Source: Dehalococcoidia bacterium (lineage in GTDB: Bacteria > Chloroflexota > Dehalococcoidia > SZUA-161). From it: a stretch of DNA of 31,277 nucleotides. A program made the position numbers and the translations under genes. Shown here piece after piece: positions 17,193-24,165 of the stretch (its first letter is position 1; each line of letters opens with the position of its first letter). The stretch is from the NCBI GenBank assembly GCA_014859215.1, contig JACUUS010000005.1, positions 1 through 31,277 on the forward strand. Direction: 5' to 3'. Below the pieces are notes generated by a model that saw only the letters and a program-made list of their open reading frames with translations, had not been told where the DNA came from and made no database searches.

Positions 17193-17633
17193 CTACAGAT
17201 AATCCCGGCGCAAGGGATGCCCCCTGAAGCCTTCCCAGAGGAATATCCGCTTCATATTGGGATGCCCGTCGAACCGAATACCCAGTAAATCGTAGACTTC
17301 TCGTTCCTGGAAGTCCGCCCCACGCCAGATGTCGATTACGGAGGGCACACTGGGATTATCCCGGTCATAGCATCTGGTTTTGATCACGACACTATGGTTA
17401 TGGGTCAACGACTGGAGGTGGTAGACCACTTCCAGATAATCGAAGTAGTCCACGCCGGTTAGATTGACAAGATAGTTGAAATCAAGTCCGGGGGTCCGGT
17501 TGAGGAAACGCGCCACATCAGCAATGGAGTCTCTGTTGAGAAGGATTTCGGTCTTGTTACCTTGGATTACAGCCTCGGGAAAGTTTGCCTTTATTCTTTC
17601 TGCGATTTCCGTGCCCGCTAGCGGCGTAGTCAT
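17193..17633 (-). CDS. nuoC: NADH-quinone oxidoreductase subunit C
   Basis: 30-kDa-type subunit of the peripheral arm, 146 aa, which binds NuoD and the Q module. Family blocks are DFNYLVNLTGVDYFDYLEVVYHL, PSVPSVIDIWRGADFQEREVYDLLGIRFDGHP and the C-terminal FLWEGFRGHPLRRDYL (ends at the motif, as is common). NuoC is separate from NuoD here (not a fused NuoCD). ATG 17633 lies 4 bases after the stop of the 59-aa SH3-like gene. Confidence 0.95.
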   Translation of the reverse strand: MTTPLAGTEIAERIKANFPEAVIQGNKTEILLNRDSIADVARFLNRTPGLDFNYLVNLTGVDYFDYLEVVYHLQSLTHNHSVVIKTRCYDRDNPSVPSVIDIWRGADFQEREVYDLLGIRFDGHPNMKRIFLWEGFRGHPLRRDYL

Positions 17634-17637
17634 TGGT

Positions 17638-17817
17638 CTAGAGCTTCTCCAATTCTGTTTCGGGAAAGGCCATTCGGTACCCGGTCTTATCCGCCTTGAT
17701 GATAATCCACCCCTTGGGGTCTTCCTTCACTTCGACGATCTCCCCCTCCCAACCACTGAGCGTGTAACTGGGCCTTTCCTTTACTCTTACCCTGTCCCCT
17801 GTTTTGAGGTCAGCCAT
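17638..17817 (-). CDS. Small SH3/KOW-like protein between nuoB and nuoC
   Basis: 59-aa open frame not recorded by length-based gene callers. The sequence reads as a compact SH3-like barrel: LKTGDRVRVKERPSYTLSGW, EGEIVEVKEDPKGWIIIK, then a strand rich YRMAFPETELEKL. This is a GDxVRV...GxGxV..... pattern typical of KOW/SH3-like folds. Start ATG 17817 with AGGAG 8 bases upstream; it is 3 bases after nuoB and 4 bases before nuoC, so it is certainly an operon member. Cyanobacterial NdhS, a small SH3-like subunit of a complex I without NuoEFG, binds ferredoxin. The layout here invites the same idea, but fold similarity alone does not prove it and I see no diagnostic sequence identity. Confidence 0.75.
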   Translation of the reverse strand: MADLKTGDRVRVKERPSYTLSGWEGEIVEVKEDPKGWIIIKADKTGYRMAFPETELEKL

Positions 17818-17820
17818 CTC

Positions 17821-18414
17821 TTAGCTCCTGGCCATGCTATCTCTGGATATTTTCTCGTGCAGCTTGAACAACCCGTAGTATAGAGATTCAGGTCGAGGTG
17901 GACATCCAGGCACGTATACATCAACAGGAAGAAGCCGGTTTATGCCGGGTACAACGCTATAAGAATCAGCGAATGGACCGCCGCTGATTGCGCATGATCC
18001 CATGGCCACGATCCATTTCGGACTTGCCATCTGGTGATAGATCATCTCGACAGCCGGGGCCATTTTCCATGTCACCGTGCCTGATATTATCAGCAGGTCC
18101 GCCTGTCGAGGCGAGGCCCGGAATAGCTCCATGCCGAACCGGGAAATATCGAACCTCAGTGCTGCTGCCGCTATCATTTCAAAAGCGCAGCATGCCAGCC
18201 CGAAGTTCGCGGGCCACACGGACCACTTTCTGGCCCAGTTAAGGACCTTGTCGAGGCGGGCGGTGATTATGCCCGGGTGGACTTCTTCGGTGAGCCAGCG
18301 GTCCGGATCAGGTACAGCCTCAACGCAGCTCGCTCGCATCCGCTCGATTCTTTCGCCTTCTCTCTGGTCAAAGGTTGCCAGCTCTCTTGACAGATCAAGC
18401 GTCTCTATATCCAT
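17821..18414 (-). CDS. nuoB: NADH-quinone oxidoreductase subunit B
   Basis: Iron-sulfur subunit that holds the N2 cluster next to the quinone site; 197 aa. The four ligand cysteines are C75 and C76 (FGLACCAFEM), C141 (AMGSCAISGG) and C171 (YVPGCPPRPE). The N-terminal 45 residues ahead of the core are a hydrophilic extension, with no relation to NuoB. I chose ATG 18414, which has AAGGAAGG upstream and overlaps the nuoA stop by 10 bases; the longer frame adds 37 residues that lie in the nuoA coding region. Next gene follows after 3 bases. Confidence 0.95.
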   Translation of the reverse strand: MDIETLDLSRELATFDQREGERIERMRASCVEAVPDPDRWLTEEVHPGIITARLDKVLNWARKWSVWPANFGLACCAFEMIAAAALRFDISRFGMELFRASPRQADLLIISGTVTWKMAPAVEMIYHQMASPKWIVAMGSCAISGGPFADSYSVVPGINRLLPVDVYVPGCPPRPESLYYGLFKLHEKISRDSMARS

Positions 18415-18818
18415 TCGAGGCCCTTCCTTCTCCAGGCATAGGCGAGGCCTACTACCAGGATGAGCACGAACACAGCCATAACCAGCAGGCCGTGGACTCC
18501 CAGTTCCCTCAGCTGCACTGCCCACGGGAATAAGAAAACGACGGCGACGTCAAAAATGACGAATACGAGAGCGTACAGATAATAGCGAAGACTGAACTGA
18601 ATCCATGAGCTGCCGAGAGTCTGCATGCCGCACTCGTATGTAGAGGTCTTGACGGGGTCTTCAGTCCGTGGTTTTACACTGACGATGCGGGCTATTAATA
18701 GTATCAGAATGGGGAGGGACAATGCCGCGATGAGTAGAATAGCGATGTAGCCGAAGGTAGCCAGCAAGCGTTCGTATTCCCTTCTACTCTGGTCGTCAAA
18801 TAATATATCACACTGCAT
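18405..18818 (-). CDS. nuoA: NADH-quinone oxidoreductase subunit A
   Basis: Three-helix membrane subunit of complex I, 137 aa, contacting NuoH and NuoJ near the quinone tunnel. Helix 1 is FGYIAILLIAALSLPILILLI; the conserved loop reads YECGMQTLGSSWIQFSLRYY, and helices 2-3 follow (VFVIFDVAVVFLFPWA, LLVMAVFVLILVVGLAYAW). Start is ATG 18818 (MQCDILFDDQ), with AAGG about 5-6 bases upstream; a much longer frame upstream runs antisense into the PHP gene and was rejected. It is the first gene of the nuo cluster; I see no convincing promoter for it in the 99 bases between it and the PHP gene. Confidence 0.93.
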   Translation of the reverse strand: MQCDILFDDQSRREYERLLATFGYIAILLIAALSLPILILLIARIVSVKPRTEDPVKTSTYECGMQTLGSSWIQFSLRYYLYALVFVIFDVAVVFLFPWAVQLRELGVHGLLVMAVFVLILVVGLAYAWRRKGLEWI

Positions 18819-18880
18819 TCGGCCTTGCAATAGGTCGGCGGCAATTCCGGGAAAAGAATCAAGACTTGATGCGTTTATAC

Positions 18881-18908
18881 TTCCCTGGCAGGAGTGTAGC
18901 GTTATAAT
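18881..18908 (+). promoter_or_regulatory. Putative promoter for the PHP gene, near-leaderless
   Basis: TATAAT at 18903-18908 with a weak -35 (TTCCCT at 18881-18886, 16-base spacer). Transcription would begin about 18914-18916, only two to four bases before the ATG at 18918. The GGAGG at 18912-18916 is too close to the start codon to be a normal ribosome binding site. Confidence 0.45.
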
Positions 18909-18917
18909 AGTGGAGGA

Positions 18918-19553
18918 ATGATCATCGACCTCCATACCCACAGTAGACCTCGATCGGATGACAGCGACCTCGATCCGGGCGAACTCGTAAGGCTGGCCAG
19001 GCAGGCGGGACTTGACGGCGTATGTCTCACAGAGCATGACTGGCACTGGGATGCCCGTGATCTCGCAGCGCTCAGTCGCGAAATGCATTTCCCCGTTTTC
19101 AGCGGGATGGAAATTAGCTCCGACGAAGGTCATTTACTCGTCTTCGGGCTGGGAGAATACAAGTTCGGCATGCACCACGCTGCATATGTAAGAGAACTTG
19201 TCGACGAGGTCGGCGGCGCCATCGTCCTGGCCCATCCCTATCGCAGGCAGGTCCACTACAATCCGAACCCCGGTGAGCTGCTGGACCCTCTGTCAGAAAA
19301 TCATATCTTCGATTTGGTGGACGCGGTCGAGGTGTTGAACGGGAGGTCGACGGATATCGAGAACAGGTTCGCTTCTGATCTTGGTCAGAGACGGGGATTG
19401 CGGGGCGCAGGCGGAAGTGACGCCCACTCGTCGTCGGACTTGCCTACTTGCGCGACCGAGTTCGAGAAGACCATCCGAACAATAGATGAGCTCATACACG
19501 AATTGAAGGAAGGCCGGTTTAGAGCAGTGGACTTGAGGAGATGCTCAGGATGA
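18918..19553 (+). CDS. PHP-domain phosphoesterase
   Basis: Metal-dependent phosphoesterase of the PHP superfamily, 211 aa. Metal ligands are visible as H6 and H8 (IIDLHTHSR), H40 (LTEHDWHW), E65 (GMEISSDEGH) with H72, H106 (LAHPYRR), and D168/H170 (GSDAH). The fold is complete but short, comparable with the single-domain YciV/TrpH-like members that hydrolyse 3'-5' phosphoesters or act on small nucleotides; substrate cannot be assigned. Start ATG 18918 coincides with the usual first residues of the family (MIIDLHTHS). It diverges from nuoA and converges on holA, with the last 9 bases overlapping the end of holA. Confidence 0.88.
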   Translation: MIIDLHTHSRPRSDDSDLDPGELVRLARQAGLDGVCLTEHDWHWDARDLAALSREMHFPVFSGMEISSDEGHLLVFGLGEYKFGMHHAAYVRELVDEVGGAIVLAHPYRRQVHYNPNPGELLDPLSENHIFDLVDAVEVLNGRSTDIENRFASDLGQRRGLRGAGGSDAHSSSDLPTCATEFEKTIRTIDELIHELKEGRFRAVDLRRCSG

Positions 19554-20546
19554 GACAGCTCCGCTCAGTTCAGCTACCAGCAGACTTAGAGCAAGCTCGC
19601 CCTTGTCTCCCTTCATCTTGCCCGTCTTGATAGAGAGATCAGTATCGAGCAGCTTCAAATAGACATCGCGTAGGAGTTCCATGGAGTGTTTCCTTGCCTG
19701 TTGGAGGGTGCGGTCCCGAACGAATTCATTGGGCATGCGGAGCATCCGACCGACCTCGACGGGCTGTTTCTTTCTCAGAAGCAGGTCTTTTGCCTGCATA
19801 ACCAGCCGGAACTGCCTGGTAATCATGAAAAGAAGGTAGGCCGGTGCGGACCCTTCCTCCTCCAGGGCATGCAGCAGGCGCATCGCCGTCGAGGGCTGCC
19901 GGTCCAGAATCGCGTCTATCATCGAGAATACACTGGCCTCGCGCGCATCCGGGACCAGTGTCCTGACATCGCCCTCTTCGATTGTCCTTCCCCTGGCATA
20001 AAGGCACAGTTTGTCCACCTCGCGGGATAGTATGTGCAGGTTGCTCCCGACAAGACTTATCAGGAGCTCCCGGGCCTTCGGTGAGATCGAACACGCTTGA
20101 TCCTTCAGTCTTCTCTGGAGCCAGCTTCGCAACTGAACAAGCGATAGAGGCTTGAACTCCCTCACACTTGCTGCCGGTCCCAGCATCTTGAGCATAGGGT
20201 TGTCACGGCTCAGCTTGCCTTCCACAAGCACAAGCACCGTAGTGCCGGGCAATCTATCGCAGTAGTCCTTTAGCGGGTTCCACCGTGAGCCTTCATCCTT
20301 TCTGGGACGCTTGCCCCTGGCCGGCTGCTCGAACCGCCCCAGCAGGCCCTCCACAATAACCAGGCGTTTCTCTGCCAGAAAGGGGATAGTGTCGCAGGCT
20401 GCCATCAGCGGCTCAGGGCTTAGACTCTGTCCCTGCAAGACAACCGTATTGGTGTCCGCCAGTGATCTATCCCCCAGGCCTTCCCTGATCCGGGCCAGTT
20501 CCTCGTGAAGACTGAAATCATCCTCACCATGCAATATGCAGAACAA
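19545..20546 (-). CDS. holA: DNA polymerase III subunit delta
   Basis: Clamp-opening subunit of the clamp loader, 333 aa, divergent in sequence as usual. The N-terminal domain has the MxxILHGEDDFSLHEELARI pattern, followed by PFLAEKRLVIVEGL, TTVLVLVEGKLSRDN and, in the middle, REVDKLCLYARGRTIEEGDVRTLV. The C-terminal domain shows SVFSMIDAILDRQPSTAMRLL, typical of HolA. Start is TTG 20546 with GGAGG about 6 bases upstream; no in-frame ATG exists near. It converges on the PHP gene (9-base overlap at the 3' ends) and diverges from ychF across a 94-base gap containing a palindromic -10 element. Confidence 0.92.
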   Translation of the reverse strand: MFCILHGEDDFSLHEELARIREGLGDRSLADTNTVVLQGQSLSPEPLMAACDTIPFLAEKRLVIVEGLLGRFEQPARGKRPRKDEGSRWNPLKDYCDRLPGTTVLVLVEGKLSRDNPMLKMLGPAASVREFKPLSLVQLRSWLQRRLKDQACSISPKARELLISLVGSNLHILSREVDKLCLYARGRTIEEGDVRTLVPDAREASVFSMIDAILDRQPSTAMRLLHALEEEGSAPAYLLFMITRQFRLVMQAKDLLLRKKQPVEVGRMLRMPNEFVRDRTLQQARKHSMELLRDVYLKLLDTDLSIKTGKMKGDKGELALSLLVAELSGAVSS

Positions 20547-20582
20547 TGACGCCTCCAGAGCGCTAGCCTTATTGGTTTAGGG

Positions 20583-20592
20583 TATAATTATA
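20583..20592. promoter_or_regulatory. Palindromic -10 element, probable bidirectional promoter of holA and ychF
   Basis: The ten bases TATAATTATA are a perfect palindrome and therefore present TATAAT on both strands (plus 20583-20588; minus 20592-20587). Plus-strand transcription would start near 20595 (leader of about 46 bases to ychF), minus-strand near 20580 (leader of about 34 bases to holA). The -35 matches are weak on the plus side; on the minus strand TTCGTT at 20616-20611 is 18 bases away. Overlapping symmetric -10 sites are a known basis of divergent bacterial transcription. Confidence 0.5.
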
Positions 20593-20640
20593 GCATCCGG
20601 GCAGCTCGAAAACGAACTGTTACGCCCCGGAGCACGTTAG

Positions 20641-21738
20641 ATGGAAATCGCGATTGTAGGGTTGCCAAAAAGCGGGAAAACAACAGTTTTCAATGCCTTG
20701 ACGCATGGGCAGGCTCAGACGGGCACTTTCTCTACCGGCGTACTGACCCCAAATGTAGGAGTGGTTAAAGTGCCCGACCCGAGGTTGGACGGACTCAACA
20801 GCCTGCTAAGACCAAAGCGAAGCACCCCGGCTGAAGTAACATATATCGATGTGCCTCTCCTGCCCAGGGCAGCAAGAGGCGTGAGCCCAAGTCCGCAGTA
20901 CCTGGCAACCTTGAGCAAAGCAGATGCTCTGGCGCACACTGTGCGCCTTTTCCGCGACGAAAGGGTCCCTTACCCTGAGGACGGTATCAACCCTCACCGT
21001 GACATTGTCACAATGGACCTGGAGCTCGCCTTTGCCGACCTTACCATTCTTGAACGGAGACTCAACAAGCTCAGTGAATCGCTGAAGGGCGCCAAAGCAT
21101 CTGAGCGCGATCTTATTCATCGCGAGGAGGAAATCCTCTCCAGGATCAAGGTGCACCTGGAAAATGATAACCCTTTGAGGGACTTGGACTTGACTGAGGG
21201 AGATGCAAAATTCCTGGAGAACTTCCAATTTCTCACTGCCAAGCCTATCCTGATTCTCCTCAACATCGGTGAGGACCAATTGCCTGAGGCCGAGATGCTG
21301 GAGGCTGAATACAGCGCACGCTACCAGGGGCGGGCACGAGATGTCGCCGTTCTCTGCGCGCAGGTCGAGATGGAGCTGGCACAATTAGCTCCTGCTGAAG
21401 CAAGGGAATTCCGATCGGACATGGGCCTGGAAGAATCTGCCCTCGATCGAACAATACGAGTTTCTTACCGCCTGCTGGGGCTTATTTCATTCTTCACGGT
21501 CGTTTCGGACGAGGTCAGGGCATGGACAATAGGCCGGAACACCACTGCGCAGAAGGCCGCAGGAAAAATCCATACTGACATGGAGCGCGGCTTCATACGC
21601 ACCGAAGTAATTCCCTATGACGACCTGATCAAGTACGGCAGCCTAGCTGAGGCAAAAAAACACGGCGCCGTCCGGCTTGAAGGCAAGAATTACCCTGTCA
21701 AGGATGGGGACGTCATGACCATCCTGTTTAACGTCTGA
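20641..21738 (+). CDS. Divergent YchF-like P-loop NTPase (Obg family, TGS domain)
   Basis: 365-aa relative of the ribosome-associated ATPase YchF. The P-loop is IVGLPKSGKTTVFNALT (usually NVGKST), the switch region is unusual (YIDVPLLPRA at 68-77 where YchF has a DxAGL-type G3 motif), and the base-recognition NIGE at 208-211 matches the ATP-preferring NxxE of YchF. Residues about 130-180 form a long Glu/Lys-rich helical insertion as in YchF. The C-terminal TGS-like part is well preserved (LISFFTVVSDEVRAWTIGRN, ...AAGKIHTDMERGFIRTEVI, ...GDVMTILFNV). ATG start with GGAG about 8 bases upstream; transcribed away from holA. Probably a real but divergent subgroup; a nucleotide-binding role may be altered by the missing G3 Gly. 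Confidence 0.85.
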   Translation: MEIAIVGLPKSGKTTVFNALTHGQAQTGTFSTGVLTPNVGVVKVPDPRLDGLNSLLRPKRSTPAEVTYIDVPLLPRAARGVSPSPQYLATLSKADALAHTVRLFRDERVPYPEDGINPHRDIVTMDLELAFADLTILERRLNKLSESLKGAKASERDLIHREEEILSRIKVHLENDNPLRDLDLTEGDAKFLENFQFLTAKPILILLNIGEDQLPEAEMLEAEYSARYQGRARDVAVLCAQVEMELAQLAPAEAREFRSDMGLEESALDRTIRVSYRLLGLISFFTVVSDEVRAWTIGRNTTAQKAAGKIHTDMERGFIRTEVIPYDDLIKYGSLAEAKKHGAVRLEGKNYPVKDGDVMTILFNV

Positions 21739-21784
21739 TGCCCGTCTGCTCTTCCCTGAATCGCCAGGGTGCGCCCGAAGTCTA

Positions 21785-22717
21785 TCAGGGCGTAATCTCC
21801 AGCGATACGAATACACTGGAGTCCCTGACCTCCACTGTGACTGTTTCGGCCAGCTCCTGGAGGCGGCTCAGGGACTCTTCCGGCACAGGGACATAACCGG
21901 GGATTTCTCGAAGGTCAACCATGCGAAGCATGGCCAGCGCAGCCTCGAGGACTGAGCAGGCCTCATACGCAGATTCAAGGCTCGTGAAGCAGAGTTCCCC
22001 CTCGAAACGAAACGTGCTGCCAGACTTGACAACGCTTCCGGCATACGTCCTGGCGGCGGTTAGCGGGCCCCAGAATTCGGCGCTCGATACATTCTCGCCG
22101 GGGGGCATTACGCCCGCTGCTTTCACGAGGGCGTTTGAAGGCAACGCATCATACTTTGCCTTGAGTTCCCCTCCCAGTGCGGCTTGTTCCCCGGCCCTCG
22201 TATCCAGGACCTCCTTCACGATGGATAGGGATCCCATCACGATTAGGCCCTCGTCCGGGAAGGCTATCGCGTTTTCATCAAAATCATCAACGTAAATATC
22301 GAAGCTGCGGTACTGTCCCGGAACCAGATCCTGGCCGCCTGCTTCTTCGATCAGGGCGATGAACCTCTCCTTTTCGACGGCGGTCGTAATCAAGGCAGCG
22401 GAAGCGGCGGGGTCTGAAGGTCCAGCGGGCACCTTGCCAAAAACCATGACTTCCCACAGTTCGTCTGCACTGAGCCCGATTTGATCGGTAATCCCATCCA
22501 GTATGTCCCGGCAAGATCCGCCGTTTCCATCCCCACACAAATCTTCATCCGAAATCAGCCGTGCGATGTCGATGTAGACTATGTATGCGGCCCCTTCCGG
22601 AACGAGGCTGAGAGCGCCGACGGATTGAGCTGACCCCGTCCCGCCGCATCCTGTCGAGGGCACGAGCAGGACCGTCAGAAGCAGGGAAACCATGAACAGG
22701 GAGTAAACTCGTTTCAT
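21785..22717 (-). CDS. Predicted lipoprotein of unknown function
   Basis: 310-aa protein with a clear export signal: MKR, a hydrophobic stretch (LFMVSLLLTVLLV) and PSTGC, a lipobox-like site with C24 as the likely lipidated residue. The mature part is acidic and Ala/Gly-rich, with VPEGAAYIVYIDIARLI near its start and LPSNALVKAAGVMPPGE in the middle; this recalls surface proteins of the DUF3352 type, but I cannot confirm it. Cysteines in CGDGNGGSC and near FEGELCF and YEACSVL could form disulfides. I chose ATG 22717 (GAGGT about 8 bases upstream and a strong promoter at 22750-22779); the longer frame upstream is antisense to ffh. It converges on ychF with 46 bases between and diverges from ffh. 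Confidence 0.75.
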   Translation of the reverse strand: MKRVYSLFMVSLLLTVLLVPSTGCGGTGSAQSVGALSLVPEGAAYIVYIDIARLISDEDLCGDGNGGSCRDILDGITDQIGLSADELWEVMVFGKVPAGPSDPAASAALITTAVEKERFIALIEEAGGQDLVPGQYRSFDIYVDDFDENAIAFPDEGLIVMGSLSIVKEVLDTRAGEQAALGGELKAKYDALPSNALVKAAGVMPPGENVSSAEFWGPLTAARTYAGSVVKSGSTFRFEGELCFTSLESAYEACSVLEAALAMLRMVDLREIPGYVPVPEESLSRLQELAETVTVEVRDSSVFVSLEITP

Positions 22718-22749
22718 ATGTGTTACCTCACTTACGCGAAGCTGTGAGC

Positions 22750-22779
22750 AGTCTAGCACCAGCTTCCTGAACGTGTCAA
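22750..22779 (-). promoter_or_regulatory. Strong putative promoter for the lipoprotein gene
   Basis: On the minus strand, a consensus TTGACA (22779-22774) is followed after 18 bases by TAGACT (22755-22750). The expected start site near 22743 gives a leader of about 26 bases with the GAGGT ribosome binding site. Confidence 0.65.
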
Positions 22780-22796
22780 TGAATATATAGTTTGCC

Positions 22797-22825
22797 TTGA
22801 CCCATACTTTTGTCCCCGCTAGAAT
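22797..22825 (+). promoter_or_regulatory. Strong putative promoter for ffh
   Basis: TTGACC (22797-22802) and TAGAAT (22820-22825) are separated by exactly 17 bases. The start site would be near 22832, leaving a short leader that holds the GAGGAG ribosome binding site just before the ATG at 22841. It is arranged back to back with the lipoprotein promoter in the same 123-base gap. Confidence 0.65.
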
Positions 22826-22840
22826 AAATTTGAGGAGATC

Positions 22841-24160
22841 ATGTTTGAAACTCTGTCTGATAAGCTGGCTTCCGTATTCAAGAAGCTTTCCGGCAAAGGA
22901 AAGTTGACTGAGAAGGATGTCGACGAAGCCATGCGCGAGGTGCGCGTGGCGCTGCTGGAGGCCGATGTCAATTTCAAGGTCGTAAAGAACTTCGTTGCGA
23001 AGGTCAGAGAACGTTCCGTGGGCACTGAGGTGCTGGAGAGCCTGACGCCTGCGCAGCAGGTGATCAAAATAGTGAATGAAGAGCTCATCACTACGCTGGG
23101 AGGCGGCCAGCATAAACTTAAGCATGCACCACAGCCGCCGACCATAATTCTGCTTGTAGGTCTCCAGGGTGCGGGTAAGATTACTACCTGCGCAAAGCTC
23201 GCTGTGCATCTCAAGAAAGGCGGCCAGCGTGTTCTCATGGTTGCGGCCGACCCCTACAGGCCCGCTGCCAGGGACCAGCTTCTGACCCTGGGCAGGCAGA
23301 TCGATGTTCCGGTTTATGTGGAAGGTTCTTCCACATTGGATATCTGCACCAAAGGCTTGAAACGCGCCCGGGAAATCGCGGCTACAACAGTCCTTGTTGA
23401 TACAGCGGGCAGACTTCACGTCGACGACGAACTCATGAAGGAACTGCGGGTTGTCGGTGAGAAACTGCACCCGACCGAGGTCCTGCTGGTCGCAGACGCT
23501 ATGACCGGGCAGGAAGCGGTCAGAATAGCCGAGGAGTTCAACAGCACGGTCGGTCTCACGGGTATTGTGCTCAGCAAGATGGATGGCGATGCGCGCGGCG
23601 GGGCCGCGCTGTCGATTGCCTCCGTCACGGGCGTCCCGCTGAAATTCATCGGTGTCGGTGAAAAGACCGACGCCCTCGAACCATTTCATCCCGACAGGGT
23701 GTCATCTCGAATACTCGGGATGGGCGATATCATCAGCTTTATCGAGAAGGCCGAAGCGACCACCGATGCCGAGCAGAGAAAACAGTTGGAACAGAAGCTG
23801 CGTCGCGGCACCTTTGACCTGGAAGACTTCCTCGAACAACTCAGGCAGATTAGGAAAATGGGGCCAATATCTCAGTTATTGGAGATGGTTCCAGGGGTAT
23901 CCGGCCTCGCGAAGAAAATGCCGCACGGCGCTGACGAGAAGCAAATGAGGAAAGTCGAGGCGATGATTCTCTCGATGACGCCGGACGAGAGACAGAACCC
24001 CGTAGTGATAGACGGCAGCCGCAGGCGCCGGATCGCGCGCGGCAGCGGCACCACTCCTCAGGATGTCAACCAGTTGCTCAACCAGCACAGGCAGGTACAG
24101 AAGCTAATGAAGCAGCTCGGTCGTGGAAATAAACTGGCCTCCTTGCTCAAGCGAAGGTAA
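22841..24160 (+). CDS. ffh: Signal recognition particle protein Ffh, with Ile in the P-loop
   Basis: SRP54-type GTPase of 439 aa that targets nascent membrane proteins to FtsY and the translocon. The N domain helix pattern (FETLSDKLASVFKKLSGKGK, EADVNFKVVKNFV) leads into the G domain: G1 at residues 107-116 reads GLQGAGKITT, then ADPYRPAARDQLL, DTAGRLHVDDELMKEL (G3), LVADAMTGQEAV, SKMDGDARGGAALS (G4) and GEKTDALEPFHPD. The M domain has GPISQLLEMVPG, SMTPDERQNP and SRRRRIARGSG, which bind SRP RNA and signal peptides. Position 114 is Ile (codon ATT, 23180-23182) where nearly all Ffh have Thr. ATG with GAGGAG close upstream. Confidence 0.95.
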   Translation: MFETLSDKLASVFKKLSGKGKLTEKDVDEAMREVRVALLEADVNFKVVKNFVAKVRERSVGTEVLESLTPAQQVIKIVNEELITTLGGGQHKLKHAPQPPTIILLVGLQGAGKITTCAKLAVHLKKGGQRVLMVAADPYRPAARDQLLTLGRQIDVPVYVEGSSTLDICTKGLKRAREIAATTVLVDTAGRLHVDDELMKELRVVGEKLHPTEVLLVADAMTGQEAVRIAEEFNSTVGLTGIVLSKMDGDARGGAALSIASVTGVPLKFIGVGEKTDALEPFHPDRVSSRILGMGDIISFIEKAEATTDAEQRKQLEQKLRRGTFDLEDFLEQLRQIRKMGPISQLLEMVPGVSGLAKKMPHGADEKQMRKVEAMILSMTPDERQNPVVIDGSRRRRIARGSGTTPQDVNQLLNQHRQVQKLMKQLGRGNKLASLLKRR

Positions 24161-24165
24161 TTTCT

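Noticed and set aside
18819..18917. Promoter for the nuo operon in the nuoA/PHP gap
   Set aside because: TATAAA-like and TATTAT-like hexamers occur on the minus strand, but none has an acceptable -35 at 16-18 bases.
18819..19133. N-terminal extension of the nuoA frame by 105 codons
   Set aside because: Lies antisense to the PHP gene; NuoA homology and a ribosome binding site support the start at 18818.
21739..21784. Hairpin CCCTG...CAGGG between ychF and the lipoprotein gene as a terminator
   Set aside because: Stem is only five base pairs and no T-run follows on either strand.
22718..23689. Upstream extension of the lipoprotein reading frame (about 324 codons) antisense to ffh
   Set aside because: The ATG at 22717 gives a proper signal peptide, ribosome binding site and promoter. 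The extension has no domain and lies opposite conserved ffh sequence.
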